A stretch of DNA of 60,991 bases from the NCBI GenBank assembly GCA_030602705.1, contig JAUVZF010000014.1, positions 1 to 60,991 of the forward strand. The letters run 5' to 3'. Made by a program: the position numbers and the translations under genes. Source of the stretch: Planctomycetota bacterium (GTDB lineage Bacteria; Planctomycetota; Phycisphaerae; FEN-1346). Shown here in pieces: positions 7,307-16,255 of this stretch; positions within the stretch are counted from its first letter, which is position 1; the number at the start of each line of letters is the position of its first letter. The notes beneath the pieces were generated by a model. That model was not told the DNA's origin. It worked only from the letters and a program-made list of their open reading frames with translations, and searched no databases.

Positions 7307-8131
7307 ATGAAACGCCCGGCTCCAACCCGACGGCGCGCCTTCACGCTGACCGAACTGCTGATCGTCATCACGATCCTGGGCATGCTGGCCGCCCTGCTCG
7401 TGCCGGCCGTGTTCGACGCACTGGCCGTCGCGCAGGAGACGGCTTGTGCCTCCAACCTCCGTCAACTCGGGCTCGCCGTACAACTGTACCTGAAGGACAA
7501 CGATGGGTTCTTCTTCCCGATCCGCGACCGCGACGATCCCGATACGCCGGAAGACGAAGCCAAACTCTGGTACTTCGGGTATGAGACGGGGACCAGTTGG
7601 TCGAAAACCCCAGAAGGGAAACGCATCCTCGACAAGTCGCGGGCCAAATTGTATCCCTACATCGACAACTACGAAGGGATCGAGATTTGCCCGGGCTTCA
7701 ACTACTACGGTTCGTTCAAGGCCAAGTTCCGCGGCAAATGGTGGACTTATGGCATCAACAAGGTCCTGTCGCCGGATCTGTACGTCAACCGCAGCCAGCG
7801 GTGCCGGAACATCATCGAGATACCCGGGCGCGACGCCTCCCGGACGGTCGTCATGGCGGATGCCGCCCAGGTCAACACCTTTCAGGCGCCCGCCTCCCCA
7901 ACCAACCCCCTGCTGGAGGAGTGGCATTACGTCCAGCCGCCCGATTCGAAGTTCCGGGACTACCCCCACGTGCACTTCCGGCATCGGGGCCTAGCCAACG
8001 TCCTGTTTGCCGACTGGCACGTCGAGGCGTGTCCGCCCAAAGAGGGAAGTTACGACCGGCGGCTGCCATCGGCCAGGATCGGGTGCCTGGACGGCAACGA
8101 AGTGCTCTTTCGACCGCGTCGAAGCCGATAA
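7307..8131 (+). CDS. Type II secretion-like prepilin (H-X9-DG type pseudopilin)
   Basis: 274 residues with a prepilin N-terminus: basic leader ending RRRA, then FTLTELLIVITILGMLAALL (about 13-32), the class III prepilin/pseudopilin signal cleaved by PilD. The C-terminal part contains HFRHRGLANVLFADWHVEA, matching the planctomycete 'H-X9-DG' processing-associated motif, although the Gly of DG is Trp here. Such proteins are abundant in planctomycetes and thought to be surface or pilus-associated; the precise function is unknown. It begins 87 bases after the PEP-CTERM gene, with no obvious terminator between, so it may be part of the B12-controlled transcript. Confidence 0.8.
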   Translation: MKRPAPTRRRAFTLTELLIVITILGMLAALLVPAVFDALAVAQETACASNLRQLGLAVQLYLKDNDGFFFPIRDRDDPDTPEDEAKLWYFGYETGTSWSKTPEGKRILDKSRAKLYPYIDNYEGIEICPGFNYYGSFKAKFRGKWWTYGINKVLSPDLYVNRSQRCRNIIEIPGRDASRTVVMADAAQVNTFQAPASPTNPLLEEWHYVQPPDSKFRDYPHVHFRHRGLANVLFADWHVEACPPKEGSYDRRLPSARIGCLDGNEVLFRPRRSR

Positions 8132-8493
8132 TGGGTGACTCTTTTTACTGGCGGGCGGCAAAAAGGTTCCAGGAACCTTTTTTGCGTTTCGGCGTTCGTG
8201 CTATCAGAAAGGCCGTTTTGGATAAAAAGGTTCCTGGAACCTTTTTCTGGATGGAACCGTACGTGTTGAGCGGGGTGGCGCTTGAGCCACCAAACACGCG
8301 CCAGGACCCGTCTTGCCCCACGGCCCGCCCCTGCCATAATCCGTGGTCACGCGCCCGATAATCAGCACCCGGTTTCCTGTGGCCACACCATTTTCCATCT
8401 GCCGATACTGAATGAGATTGCGTGATGACAGCCTGCGGCCGGGGTATTTCAGCCCCCAACGGCGTGAGCGGCCGCGGCAAGGAGGGCTACATC
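8132..8493. other. Gene-free stretch with paired palindromes
   Basis: No coding sequence recognised. It holds two 23-bp palindromes (8160-8182, 8224-8246) described separately, which could terminate transcripts from either side. The last bases contain the AAGGAGGG Shine-Dalgarno of the following gene. Confidence 0.5.
8160..8246. repeat. Two 23-bp palindromes that are reverse complements of each other
   Basis: AAAAAGGTTCC, A, GGAACCTTTTT at 8160-8182, and AAAAAGGTTCC, T, GGAACCTTTTT at 8224-8246. They differ only in the central base, so each is self-complementary and the two are exact reverse complements. They sit 41 bases apart after the pseudopilin gene. A bidirectional terminator or a mobile palindromic repeat are both possible. 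Confidence 0.8.
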
Positions 8494-10593
8494 ATGTTCC
8501 ACCGCATCGCACTCGGCGCCGTCGGCGGACTGGCTCTTTCTCTATCGGCCGCCGCGGCCGCGCCCGCCCTGCCGGAGAAGCCGGCCGTCCAGACGACGGT
8601 CATCAAGAAAACCTACGCCGTGAAACCGCCGAGTTGGAAAGAAAGCGACCCCGGCGAAGCGAAGACCTACACCACCGACGCCATCATCCTCGAGAACTCC
8701 TACGTCCGGGCCACCATCGTGCCGGCCCTCGAGGCGCGGCTGATGCGCGTCGTCTTCAAAAGAGGCGGCCGCGACCTTTTCTGGGTGAACGACACGCTGA
8801 AAGAGTGGTCGATGGGCGGGACGTTCTTCCCGTTCCCGCTTCGCGAGGCGGGCTGTGTGGCCGATCCGACCACCACGTGGCGCATCGTCCACGAATATGA
8901 CGGCTCGGTGACCGTGGCGATGGACCGGCGGTTCACGCAGTTCGCGGGGTCGGCCCCACGGCCGGACGCCCGCTTCTCGGCGCTTCGGATGGCAACGCAC
9001 GTGACGCTGCGGCCGGGCTCGGCGGTCCTGGAATACGCTGCGCGGCTCGATAATCGGTTGCCCCTGCGGCACGGATTCCGACTATGGAACATGGCTCAGT
9101 TCCCGCGGCAGGCCGGCGCGACGGTGCTCCTTCCGGTGGGGTCGGTCACCGACGCGAATCTCGGTGAGGCCAAGCCGTGGCCGGTCTGGGACGACATCGA
9201 CCACAGCCGCCTCGGGGCGGGAGCCGTCTCCGTCTTCGGCGCCGATACCCAGGGCGACTGGACCGGCGTGTATTACCCGGGCGCCGACGCCAACCACCTG
9301 ATCCTCAAACCGCGCTACACCGCACCGGGCGTGCGGCTGCACGTCGCGAAAGCCAAGTCGAGCATCAAGGACAAGGCCACGCGCGCCGACCGGACGATCG
9401 AGATCTGGAACGGCTCCAATCCGACCTTCAACCATCCCGGCCACTACCTTCAGGCGTTCGGAACCTACGTCCTGCCGCTTAGGCTGACGATGGTGACGGG
9501 GATCGGCCGCATAGACTGGGCCAACGATTCCGTCGCCATCTCGTACGAGCCCAGAGGGAAGGGCGCGGCAGTGCGTGTCGTCTCGTTCCAGCCTTGGCCT
9601 CAGTGCCGCGTCATGGTCCGCACGAAAAAGGAGACCGCCCAGGCCGCCGGCACGCTGCGGCCCGACCGGCCGCTCGTCGTCCGGCTCGAGAAACGGGCCG
9701 AGCCCGTCCTGGTGACCGTGGTCAACGGGGAGGACGACGAGTTGGCCGAGGTCAACCTGCCGCACCGGCCGCAGCCCATGCCGCCAGAGGACTTCAAGGT
9801 CATCCAGACCGAGATGCAGCCGTGGAACTGGATGGCGATGGAACTGGCGGACTGGTCACGCCGCGGGGCGCCCCATCTGCCCGACGCCACCAGGACGCTC
9901 TGCAAGAACCTGGCCACCCACGACGTGGAGTCCGTTCTGGCGGCGGCCCGTGTGGTTATGCGAACCGAACGGCCGGGGTCAGCCCGCTGGCAGTCCGTCA
10001 GGAGCCGGCTCGATTTTCTCGTCGGCCGCAGGCCCGACCACCCTTACGCCCAGGCCTACCTGGGGATGATGCTGTCGCTGGAAGCGCGTGGCCGTCCGAC
10101 TCCCGCCGCCGCGCGGCATTTCAAGAAGGCCGAGCGGCTCCCCGCCGGGCACTATCTGATGGCCCTCGAGGCCCTGGCCGCCGGCAACATGATCCAGGCC
10201 ATAAGCCACCTGAAACGGTGCGCCTCGGAGACGCCGCCCGTCGCAATGGGTCTGGGAAAGCACGCCATCGCCGGCAACGAGCGGCTGCACCCGGCGGCGC
10301 TTCCGGGCGGGCAGTGGCCGACGATGCTCCTGGCGGCGGCGCTCGTGGAACTCAAGCGAACGCGACCGGCAATCACGGAACTCGAGCGGCTGCTGATACT
10401 GGATCCCGCCCGGCCCGAAGCGCTGGCCCTGCTGGCCGACGCTTATGCGAAGGCCGATCAGCAAGACAAGGCCAAAGCCGCCCGAGAGGAGGTCGCCCGC
10501 CTCTTTAAGGTCTGCCCGCAGGTCCGACAGGACTACGACGCGCTGCTGCGTGAAGCCCGCCTGGGTGAATGGACCGGCATTCCTCGGCCGTGA
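8494..10593 (+). CDS. Secreted DUF5107-like protein with C-terminal TPR region
   Basis: 699 residues. A signal peptide (about 1-25, Ala-rich) is followed by a beta-sandwich-like region (about 60-340). ILENSYVRATIVPALEARLM, GRDLFWVN and GGTFFPFPL resemble DUF5107 / galactose-mutarotase-like domains, usually linked to sugar recognition. The C-terminal third (about 450-690) is helical with TPR-like spacing (for example RPEALALLADAYAKADQQDKA). I chose 8494 over an earlier ATG because AAGGAGGG lies 7 bases upstream and the signal peptide begins there. A periplasmic carbohydrate-binding or scaffold role is an inference. Confidence 0.65.
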   Translation: MFHRIALGAVGGLALSLSAAAAAPALPEKPAVQTTVIKKTYAVKPPSWKESDPGEAKTYTTDAIILENSYVRATIVPALEARLMRVVFKRGGRDLFWVNDTLKEWSMGGTFFPFPLREAGCVADPTTTWRIVHEYDGSVTVAMDRRFTQFAGSAPRPDARFSALRMATHVTLRPGSAVLEYAARLDNRLPLRHGFRLWNMAQFPRQAGATVLLPVGSVTDANLGEAKPWPVWDDIDHSRLGAGAVSVFGADTQGDWTGVYYPGADANHLILKPRYTAPGVRLHVAKAKSSIKDKATRADRTIEIWNGSNPTFNHPGHYLQAFGTYVLPLRLTMVTGIGRIDWANDSVAISYEPRGKGAAVRVVSFQPWPQCRVMVRTKKETAQAAGTLRPDRPLVVRLEKRAEPVLVTVVNGEDDELAEVNLPHRPQPMPPEDFKVIQTEMQPWNWMAMELADWSRRGAPHLPDATRTLCKNLATHDVESVLAAARVVMRTERPGSARWQSVRSRLDFLVGRRPDHPYAQAYLGMMLSLEARGRPTPAAARHFKKAERLPAGHYLMALEALAAGNMIQAISHLKRCASETPPVAMGLGKHAIAGNERLHPAALPGGQWPTMLLAAALVELKRTRPAITELERLLILDPARPEALALLADAYAKADQQDKAKAAREEVARLFKVCPQVRQDYDALLREARLGEWTGIPRP

Positions 10594-10769
10594 CAGCCCA
10601 TCATCACGGGGCCGAAACCCCGATCAGGACGCCGTCGCGTGGGCTTTCGCGGCAGACCTGAGCCCACTGTGCCATCTATCTGGCACCCCGATCGGCCCGG
10701 TTGGTTCATTCTTCCGAATTATCCCTCAAATGCCATACCGGCCTGTGTCGATAGGCAAGTTGGGATGAG

Positions 10770-12662
10770 ATGATGTGCCTGCTGGGGGTCCCGAAAGGGG
10801 CTCCGTTGCGCTGGAAGGGCACTGGGATGGCCAACCGTCTGCACGCATCGACCGCCGGGATCCGACTGCATCAGTTCGCGGCGGGGAGTCTGTCGGTCAT
10901 AGCCTATCTGGCGGGTTGGCTTCCCCCTCTCTGGGTGGCTCTGGGTCTGTCGGTTCTGGCGATGGTATCCGACCGCCTGGTGATCCTGGACTGGCTGCTG
11001 CGCGACAAGAAGCACGCCTACGAGCAGGAAGATCCCGGACCGCGCGCGGGCATGTTCCGCTTCGCCGAGGCGATGCGCGTCATCTTGCTGGGCAGCGGGG
11101 CGATTCTGCTGACGGCCGGGCATCCCATCGGATGGCTGCCGACCCTGGCGGCCGCCGCCGCCTCGACCATGGAAGGTACGACGGCGTTCTCCTTCACGCT
11201 GCTGGCTTATGCGTTCCTGAAAGGATGCCTACGCGTCGTCTGGCCAGAGAAGGCGGCCGAGTATCGTGCTGCGGCCAACCAGCCGGGCAATCCCAACTGC
11301 GTCGTGTGCCGCATCCTCCAAGCCGCCCCGTACGGCCGGTGCCACTGGTGCCGCCTGTCGAGCATCCGCTGGTGTTGCGGCCTCCAGACGTCGCTGCTGA
11401 TGGCCCTGTTGTTGGTCATTGCCTTCCTGCTGACCGCGGCGTTGCAGCCGATGGTAACCAAACTGCTGGTGACGCTCAGCATCGTGAGCGTGGTGACCCT
11501 GTCGCTTACAACCAGCCGACAGACCGACGACCTGATCGGCTCGCTGAACAACCTGGACAAAGCCCGCCAGCGGATGGCCAAGCGATGCGCCTTCCTGGAG
11601 CGTCTAGCGCTGGCCGGTTCGATCCAGGAAGCCGCAGACGCCACCGTGGCGCACGCCGCCGAAACGCTCGGCGCGCGCCGCGTCAGCATCATGCTGATTG
11701 AGGACGCGGTGCTGCGGATCGTGGCCTCGCGCGGCATCCCCGACGAGGTGGCCAAGAGGATATCGGTCCCGATCCCGAATCGGATCTGCGGCCAGGTCTT
11801 CGACAGCGGGGTACCCGTGGTCGTGAACGACCTCGACGCCGCCGAGTTCTCCGGGACGCTCGGCCTGGATGCGGGTGACGCCATGGCCTCGTTCCCCCTG
11901 GTGGCCGCGCCCATGAAAACCGCCACCCGCAAGGTCGGCGTCGTCAACGTGACCGATCGTGAAGCGGGCGCGTTTGGCGAGGAGGACCTGTCGGAACTAC
12001 AGTTCACGGCCGAGGCCGCCGCCATCAGCCTATCCAGCCAGATGGACCGCCGCGACCTGGAGCGCGGCAACTACGCAACCATCCGGTCCCTCGCCCTGGC
12101 GATCGAAGCCAAGGACCCGGGCACACACGGCCACTCGCTCCGCGTCCAGGTCTGGGCGACGGCCGTGGCCAAGGAACTCGGCCTGTCGGGCGAGCGGCTT
12201 CAGGCGCTCACCTACGCCGCCGAACTGCACGACATCGGCAAGATCGCCATCCCGGACGAGATCCTCAAGGCGCCGCGGAAACTGACCTCGGACGAATGGG
12301 CCGTCGTCCAGCAACATCCCCGCCGGGGCATGGAAATGGTGCGGCGCCTGGAGTTCCTGAAGCCCTCACGCGAAGCCATTCTCCATCACCACGAGCGGCT
12401 GGACGGCAGCGGCTACCCGGACGGTCTCGCCGGCGACGAGATTCCACTCGAAGCCCGCATCCTGGCCGTCGTCGATGCCTACGATGCCATGACCAGCACA
12501 CGCCCGTACCGGCCGCCACTCTCCCACCAAGAGGCTGCCGCGGAACTCCAGTGCGCCGCCGGCACCCAGTTCGATCCGAAGTGCGTGGAAGCGTTTCTGA
12601 ACCTGGTAGGCGAGCGGACCGAACCGGTCGGCGCCGGCGTCCGGGCCGCCGACCCGTCTTGA
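10770..12662 (+). CDS. HD-GYP domain protein with N-terminal membrane region and GAF domain
   Basis: Predicted cyclic-di-GMP phosphodiesterase, 630 residues. The N-terminal part has several hydrophobic segments (about 25-130 and 205-250), with a Cys-rich loop between. A GAF-like sensor follows (about 270-415). The C-terminal HD-GYP domain has HDIGKIAIPDEIL (about 486), HHERLDGSGYPDG (about 541-553) and VVDAYDAMTS, the metal-binding and GYP motifs. The family hydrolyses cyclic-di-GMP and controls surface behaviour. The ATG at 10827 (MANRL) is an alternative start with a better spaced GAAGGG. No output partner is adjacent. Confidence 0.85.
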   Translation: MMCLLGVPKGAPLRWKGTGMANRLHASTAGIRLHQFAAGSLSVIAYLAGWLPPLWVALGLSVLAMVSDRLVILDWLLRDKKHAYEQEDPGPRAGMFRFAEAMRVILLGSGAILLTAGHPIGWLPTLAAAAASTMEGTTAFSFTLLAYAFLKGCLRVVWPEKAAEYRAAANQPGNPNCVVCRILQAAPYGRCHWCRLSSIRWCCGLQTSLLMALLLVIAFLLTAALQPMVTKLLVTLSIVSVVTLSLTTSRQTDDLIGSLNNLDKARQRMAKRCAFLERLALAGSIQEAADATVAHAAETLGARRVSIMLIEDAVLRIVASRGIPDEVAKRISVPIPNRICGQVFDSGVPVVVNDLDAAEFSGTLGLDAGDAMASFPLVAAPMKTATRKVGVVNVTDREAGAFGEEDLSELQFTAEAAAISLSSQMDRRDLERGNYATIRSLALAIEAKDPGTHGHSLRVQVWATAVAKELGLSGERLQALTYAAELHDIGKIAIPDEILKAPRKLTSDEWAVVQQHPRRGMEMVRRLEFLKPSREAILHHHERLDGSGYPDGLAGDEIPLEARILAVVDAYDAMTSTRPYRPPLSHQEAAAELQCAAGTQFDPKCVEAFLNLVGERTEPVGAGVRAADPS

Positions 12663-13037
12663 GCCGTCCATGCGACCGACGGTGACACACAGTTGTCACA
12701 CCGTCCCCGAACCATCTGGACGCTCCCCCGCCGCACGTCGTATCCTTGGTTGCGCAGCCGCATGGCATACTGCGACACTGCTTTCCCTTGCGCTGGGTGG
12801 GACGTTGGAGGCGCGCCCGCTTGGGCGGACGCCGGAAGCGCCGGGGCCTTGGGCCCGCGGCGCTTCCGCTTTGTCTCGTGCGGCGCGCCCGCGCGCCCTG
12901 CGACCGCAGGAAAAGGGACCCGGCCCTCTGACGACGCCAAAGGTCGGCCCCGTTCTGCCACCGACGCGATTGCCTTGACCCCTGCTCTGCCGTCTGGTAG
13001 CGTACGCCCGGCTCAAGACCGGGAAAGGAGACACCGC
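12663..13037. other. Gene-free stretch with two hairpins
   Basis: No reliable gene. An imperfect hairpin at about 12677-12703 (CGGTGACA / TGTCACACCG) follows the HD-GYP gene. A long GC-rich hairpin at about 12834-12868 (GGAAGCGCC / GGCGCTTCC with further pairing inside) lacks a T-tract. The promoter-like site for mtnP is at 12975-13003. Confidence 0.5.
12975..13003 (+). promoter_or_regulatory. Possible promoter of the MTA phosphorylase gene
   Basis: TTGACC at 12975-12980, 17-base spacer and TAGCGT at 12998-13003, 34 bases before the GTG start. The -10 is weak, so this is tentative. Confidence 0.35.
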
Positions 13038-13928
13038 GTGGGCGACGTGATAGTGGGACTCGTCGGCGGGACGGGCCTCGGCGAGGCCCTGACCCAGCAG
13101 TCCGAAGGCGAACTCAAAGAGATCGAGACGCCGTTCGGAAAGCCGTCGTCCCCGATCCTTCTCTCGCAGATCGAAGGCCAGGCGGCGGCCATCCTCGCCC
13201 GCCACGGCGAGGGGCACAGACTGGCCCCGTCGCAGGTGCCGTACCGGGCCAACATCTTCGCCCTGAAGAGCCTCGGCGTGACGCACATCCTGGCCTCCGG
13301 CGCTGTGGGGAGCCTCAGGGACTCGATCCGCCCGCGCGACCTGGTGGTCTGCGACCAGATCATCGACCGGACCGTCCGTGGTCCGAAGACGTTCTTCGAC
13401 GAGATGGCCGTCCACGTGGGCTTCGCCGACCCGTTCTGCCCGGGCCTGCGCGGGCTGCTCATCGAGTGCGGCATGGCGGTGGACACGACGGTCCACACGC
13501 GCGGCACGTACGTATGCATGGAGGGGCCGCAGTTCTCGACGCGGGCCGAGAGCCTTCTGCACCGCCAGTGGGGTGCCGACCTGATCGGCATGACCTGCAT
13601 GCCCGAGGCGAAACTGGCCCGCGAGGCCGAGATCTGTTACGCCCTCATCGCCATCGCCACCGACTACGACTGCTGGCGGCCGCACGAGCCCGGCCTCTCG
13701 CCCGACGCCGTCCTGGGGAGCATCCATGCCAACGTCGAGGCGGGGACCGCGGGCGCCATCACCCTGATGAAGGAGACCCTGGGGCGCATCACCGAGGCCG
13801 TCGGCCCCGACTGCGGCTGCCGCAGCGCCCTGGAGCGCGCCATCTGGACCGACCGCAAGGCCATCGACCCCGAGACGGTCAAGCGGCTGGAGCCGCTGGT
13901 CGGGAAGTATCTCGGGGACAAGCGATGA
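13038..13928 (+). CDS. mtnP: S-methyl-5'-thioadenosine phosphorylase / purine nucleoside phosphorylase
   Basis: 296 residues of the PNP/MTAP family 2. The N-terminal phosphate-binding GGTGLGE is followed by HGEGHRLAPSQVPYRANIFALK (split here: HGEGH, then VPYRANIFALK), ASGAVGSL and YVCMEGPQFSTRAES, all MTAP landmarks. It splits methylthioadenosine with phosphate into adenine and methylthioribose-1-phosphate in methionine salvage. Substrate choice between MTA, inosine and guanosine cannot be fixed by eye. The GTG start at 13038 has GGAAAGGAG 8 bases upstream; longer readings upstream are not family-like. Confidence 0.85.
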   Translation: MGDVIVGLVGGTGLGEALTQQSEGELKEIETPFGKPSSPILLSQIEGQAAAILARHGEGHRLAPSQVPYRANIFALKSLGVTHILASGAVGSLRDSIRPRDLVVCDQIIDRTVRGPKTFFDEMAVHVGFADPFCPGLRGLLIECGMAVDTTVHTRGTYVCMEGPQFSTRAESLLHRQWGADLIGMTCMPEAKLAREAEICYALIAIATDYDCWRPHEPGLSPDAVLGSIHANVEAGTAGAITLMKETLGRITEAVGPDCGCRSALERAIWTDRKAIDPETVKRLEPLVGKYLGDKR

Positions 13929-14050
13929 CGAATGACGAAGGCCGAATGACGAATGACCAACGACAAGGGGCCGTGGCGTGCCTGTTTTCCTCAGGACATT
14001 CGTCACTGTTGTTTCGCCACTGATTAGTCATTCGGATTTCGTCATCCGTC
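13924..14050. repeat. Word-like low-complexity repeats (GACGAATGAC type), inverted halves
   Basis: Between mtnP and the PfkB gene, 13924-13964 repeats GACGAATGAC-like words. 13995-14050 carries similar words in the opposite orientation (CATTCGTCA, GTCATTCGGATTTCGTCAT). Composition is unlike the flanking genes. Both ends slightly overlap the stop codons. Confidence 0.65.
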
Positions 14051-15043
14051 AATATCTCTCAAGGCCGCCAGTTCGACCCTCTCCAGACAGGCTTGCACGT
14101 CCTGGAGGTCCACCTCCCCCGCCCGCACCTGCATCGTGGACGCCGTGCCGCAGGCCACGCCCCAGCGGAGGCACTCGGCCGGTCCCCTTCCGGCCGCGTG
14201 GCTGTGGACGAAGCCCGCGAGCAAGGCATCGCCCGAGCCGACGGTGTTGATGATGCGTTCGACCTGGATCTCTGGCGTAGCCCGCCAGGCTCCGTCGCGG
14301 CAGAACAGGTAGGCCCCGTCGCCGCCCAACGTCACGATGACGTGCTCGACGTGACCGAGAAGCGAGCCGGCGGCCGCCCGGATATCCGCATCGTCGGCGA
14401 TCTGGCAGCCGGCGATCTCGCCCAGTTCCTCCCGGTTCGGCTTGACCAGCCACAGATCTGCGGCCCGGTCCCTGTTCGAACCGGCCCCTTCGGGGCGGAC
14501 GGGCTCCAGACCCGGGCCGCTTGAATCGACCGCCACGCGGGCGCCCTTCTCCGCGCACACCTTCAAGAGACCGGCGAAATCGCCTGCCGTCATGCCCGGC
14601 GTCAGGCTCCCCGCGAAGAGCACGTACGACCCTCTGCCGGCCAGGATGCCGAGTTTCTTCCTGAGCCGCTCCAGATCCTCGGGCGACAGGCTAAAACCCA
14701 CGTCGCGCACGTGCGTATCGACCTTGCGGGCCGGATCGACCAGCGTGATGTTCTCGCGCGTCGCGTCGCGGGCCTCGAACATCTCGACCCGGACGGGCGC
14801 CTGATCGAAACTCCGCTCGAACCGTCCGCTGTCGCCCTCGCCGACGAATCCCGTCAGGATGCACTCGGTCCCGAGCGTCCCCAGCAGCCGTGCGACGTTC
14901 ACCGCCTTGCCCGCGGGTTGAATCGACACCAGCCGCCCGCGAACGTGGCTGCCGATCGCCAGGTCCGGTACCTCCAGCGTCCGGTCGATCGCAGGATTCA
15001 GGGCGACCGATACGATCGTGGGTGTGCTGCGTGCCATAGCCAA
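14042..15043 (-). CDS. fruK: PfkB-family sugar kinase, 1-phosphofructokinase-like
   Basis: 333 residues. VSVALNPAIDRTLEVPDL at the N-terminus and AGKAVNVARLLGTLG follow the 1-phosphofructokinase/tagatose-6-phosphate kinase branch (normally GGKGINVAR; here AGKAVNVAR). The C-terminal ATP/anion-hole motif INTVGSGDALLAGF contains the catalytic Asp of GxGD, with Ser replacing the usual Ala. It would phosphorylate a phosphosugar such as fructose-1-phosphate in the cytoplasm. No phosphotransferase genes adjoin it, so the substrate is uncertain. The first ATG is taken; the ATG two codons later is equally possible. Confidence 0.75.
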   Translation of the reverse strand: MAMARSTPTIVSVALNPAIDRTLEVPDLAIGSHVRGRLVSIQPAGKAVNVARLLGTLGTECILTGFVGEGDSGRFERSFDQAPVRVEMFEARDATRENITLVDPARKVDTHVRDVGFSLSPEDLERLRKKLGILAGRGSYVLFAGSLTPGMTAGDFAGLLKVCAEKGARVAVDSSGPGLEPVRPEGAGSNRDRAADLWLVKPNREELGEIAGCQIADDADIRAAAGSLLGHVEHVIVTLGGDGAYLFCRDGAWRATPEIQVERIINTVGSGDALLAGFVHSHAAGRGPAECLRWGVACGTASTMQVRAGEVDLQDVQACLERVELAALRDIDG

Positions 15044-15110
15044 ACCGCCAGTAGAAACGTCGGACGGGTGAGTCGGGAGACCCGCGCGTGTTCGGTGCGG
15101 CGCCGGGCTG

Positions 15111-15860
15111 CTAGGCCTCTGCAGCCTCGCTGAATTCGTCCCCGCGGAAGGTCGAGCCCAAGTACACCCGCTTGACCTGAGGGTCCTGGATGAGTTCGGC
15201 GCTGGTGCCGTGACGGAAGATCTTGCCCTCGTTGATGATGTAGGCGCGGTCCACGATACCGAGCGTCGCGTGGACGTTATGGTCGGTCACCAGGACGCCG
15301 ATGCCGCGGTTCTTGAGGTTCCGGATGAATCCCTGGATATCGAAAATGGCGATCGGGTCCACGCCCGTGAACGGCTCGTCCAGAAGCATGAGGCTGGGCC
15401 GGGTGACCAGGGCCCGGGCGAGTTCCAGGCGCCGCCTCTCGCCGCCCGAAAGGGTCCGCGCGTGCTGGCGAGCCAGGTGCGTCAGGCCGAAGTCGCGGAG
15501 CAGTTCGGCCGCAATCGCCCGCCGCTCGGTCTTCGAGAGGTGCATCATCTCGAGGATCGCCAGCAGGTTCTCTTCGACCGTCAGCCGCTGGAACACGCTG
15601 GGTTCCTGGGCCAGATACCCCAGGCCGCGGCGGGCACGCTGGTACATCGGCAGGGTGCTGATGTCTTCGTTCTCGAAGATGACGCGGCCCGCGTCGGCCG
15701 GGATCATCCCCATGGTCATCTTGAAACTGGTGGTCTTGCCGGCCCCGTTCTTGCCGAGCAGGCCGACGATCTCGGCCTCGTTGACGCCGAAACTGACGTC
15801 GTCAACGACCTTGCGGCCGCTGTAGATTTTCGTAAGGCCAATGACGTTAAGGAGTTCCAC
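15111..15860 (-). CDS. lptB: LptB-like ABC ATPase (lipopolysaccharide export)
   Basis: 249 residues. Walker A GKNGAGKT, ABC signature LSGGERRRLELARAL, Walker B SLMLLDEPFTGVDPIA and the switch phrase VLVTDHNVHATLGIVDRAYI match LptB, the ATPase driving lipopolysaccharide extraction from the inner membrane. The GTG at 15860 gives the conserved beginning VELLNVIGLTKIY and the normal family length. A longer upstream reading is not family-like. No lptA/C/F/G is next to it in this window. Confidence 0.87.
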   Translation of the reverse strand: MELLNVIGLTKIYSGRKVVDDVSFGVNEAEIVGLLGKNGAGKTTSFKMTMGMIPADAGRVIFENEDISTLPMYQRARRGLGYLAQEPSVFQRLTVEENLLAILEMMHLSKTERRAIAAELLRDFGLTHLARQHARTLSGGERRRLELARALVTRPSLMLLDEPFTGVDPIAIFDIQGFIRNLKNRGIGVLVTDHNVHATLGIVDRAYIINEGKIFRHGTSAELIQDPQVKRVYLGSTFRGDEFSEAAEA

Positions 15861-16255
15861 GTGCGCCAATCCCCCGCGGGATGTCAGCCATTCCCGCGAT
15901 TGTGGAAAACCTGTGCAGAACTCGCGGCCCTGCCATGGTATCAGGCGCCCGAACCCGCGGCCCGGATCTGCCCCGATGGCGGCCCCCCAACGTGCCACAT
16001 CCCACACGATAACACCGAAAAAGCCGTTCCGCAAGCACTTCACCGCCGCAGACGCATTCCCTCGCAGGCGACCGCCAAACGCAACGGCTCAACGCCGGAC
16101 CCACCCCGTCACGCGGCCGCAACTTGTGGAAGAACACCGACGGCAGAAAACTAAGGATTAGGAAGCAGAGATCAGGAAAGATTCTACTGTTGCCTGTTTC
16201 CATCTCCTCAGATTCCCATTTCTACTGACTATTGCCCACTCCCTGTTTCCCGCCG
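15861..16255. other. Gene-free stretch with an AT-richer word-like segment
   Basis: Nothing coding recognised. The part 16141-16250 is strikingly richer in A and T than its surroundings. It is made of short related words (ATTAGGAAGCAG, TTGCCTGTTTCC, CTACTGACTATTGCCCAC), belonging to the low-complexity repeat class seen elsewhere in the window. Confidence 0.5.

Noticed and set aside
12479-12961. Minus-strand open frame partly covering the mtnP upstream region
   Set aside because: Most of it lies inside the HD-GYP gene, and the remainder has no recognisable domain or ribosome-binding site.
13038-13928. Role of the MTA phosphorylase as futalosine hydrolase
   Set aside because: It is a phosphorylase of the MTAP family, far from the mqn genes. 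Nothing in the sequence supports the role.
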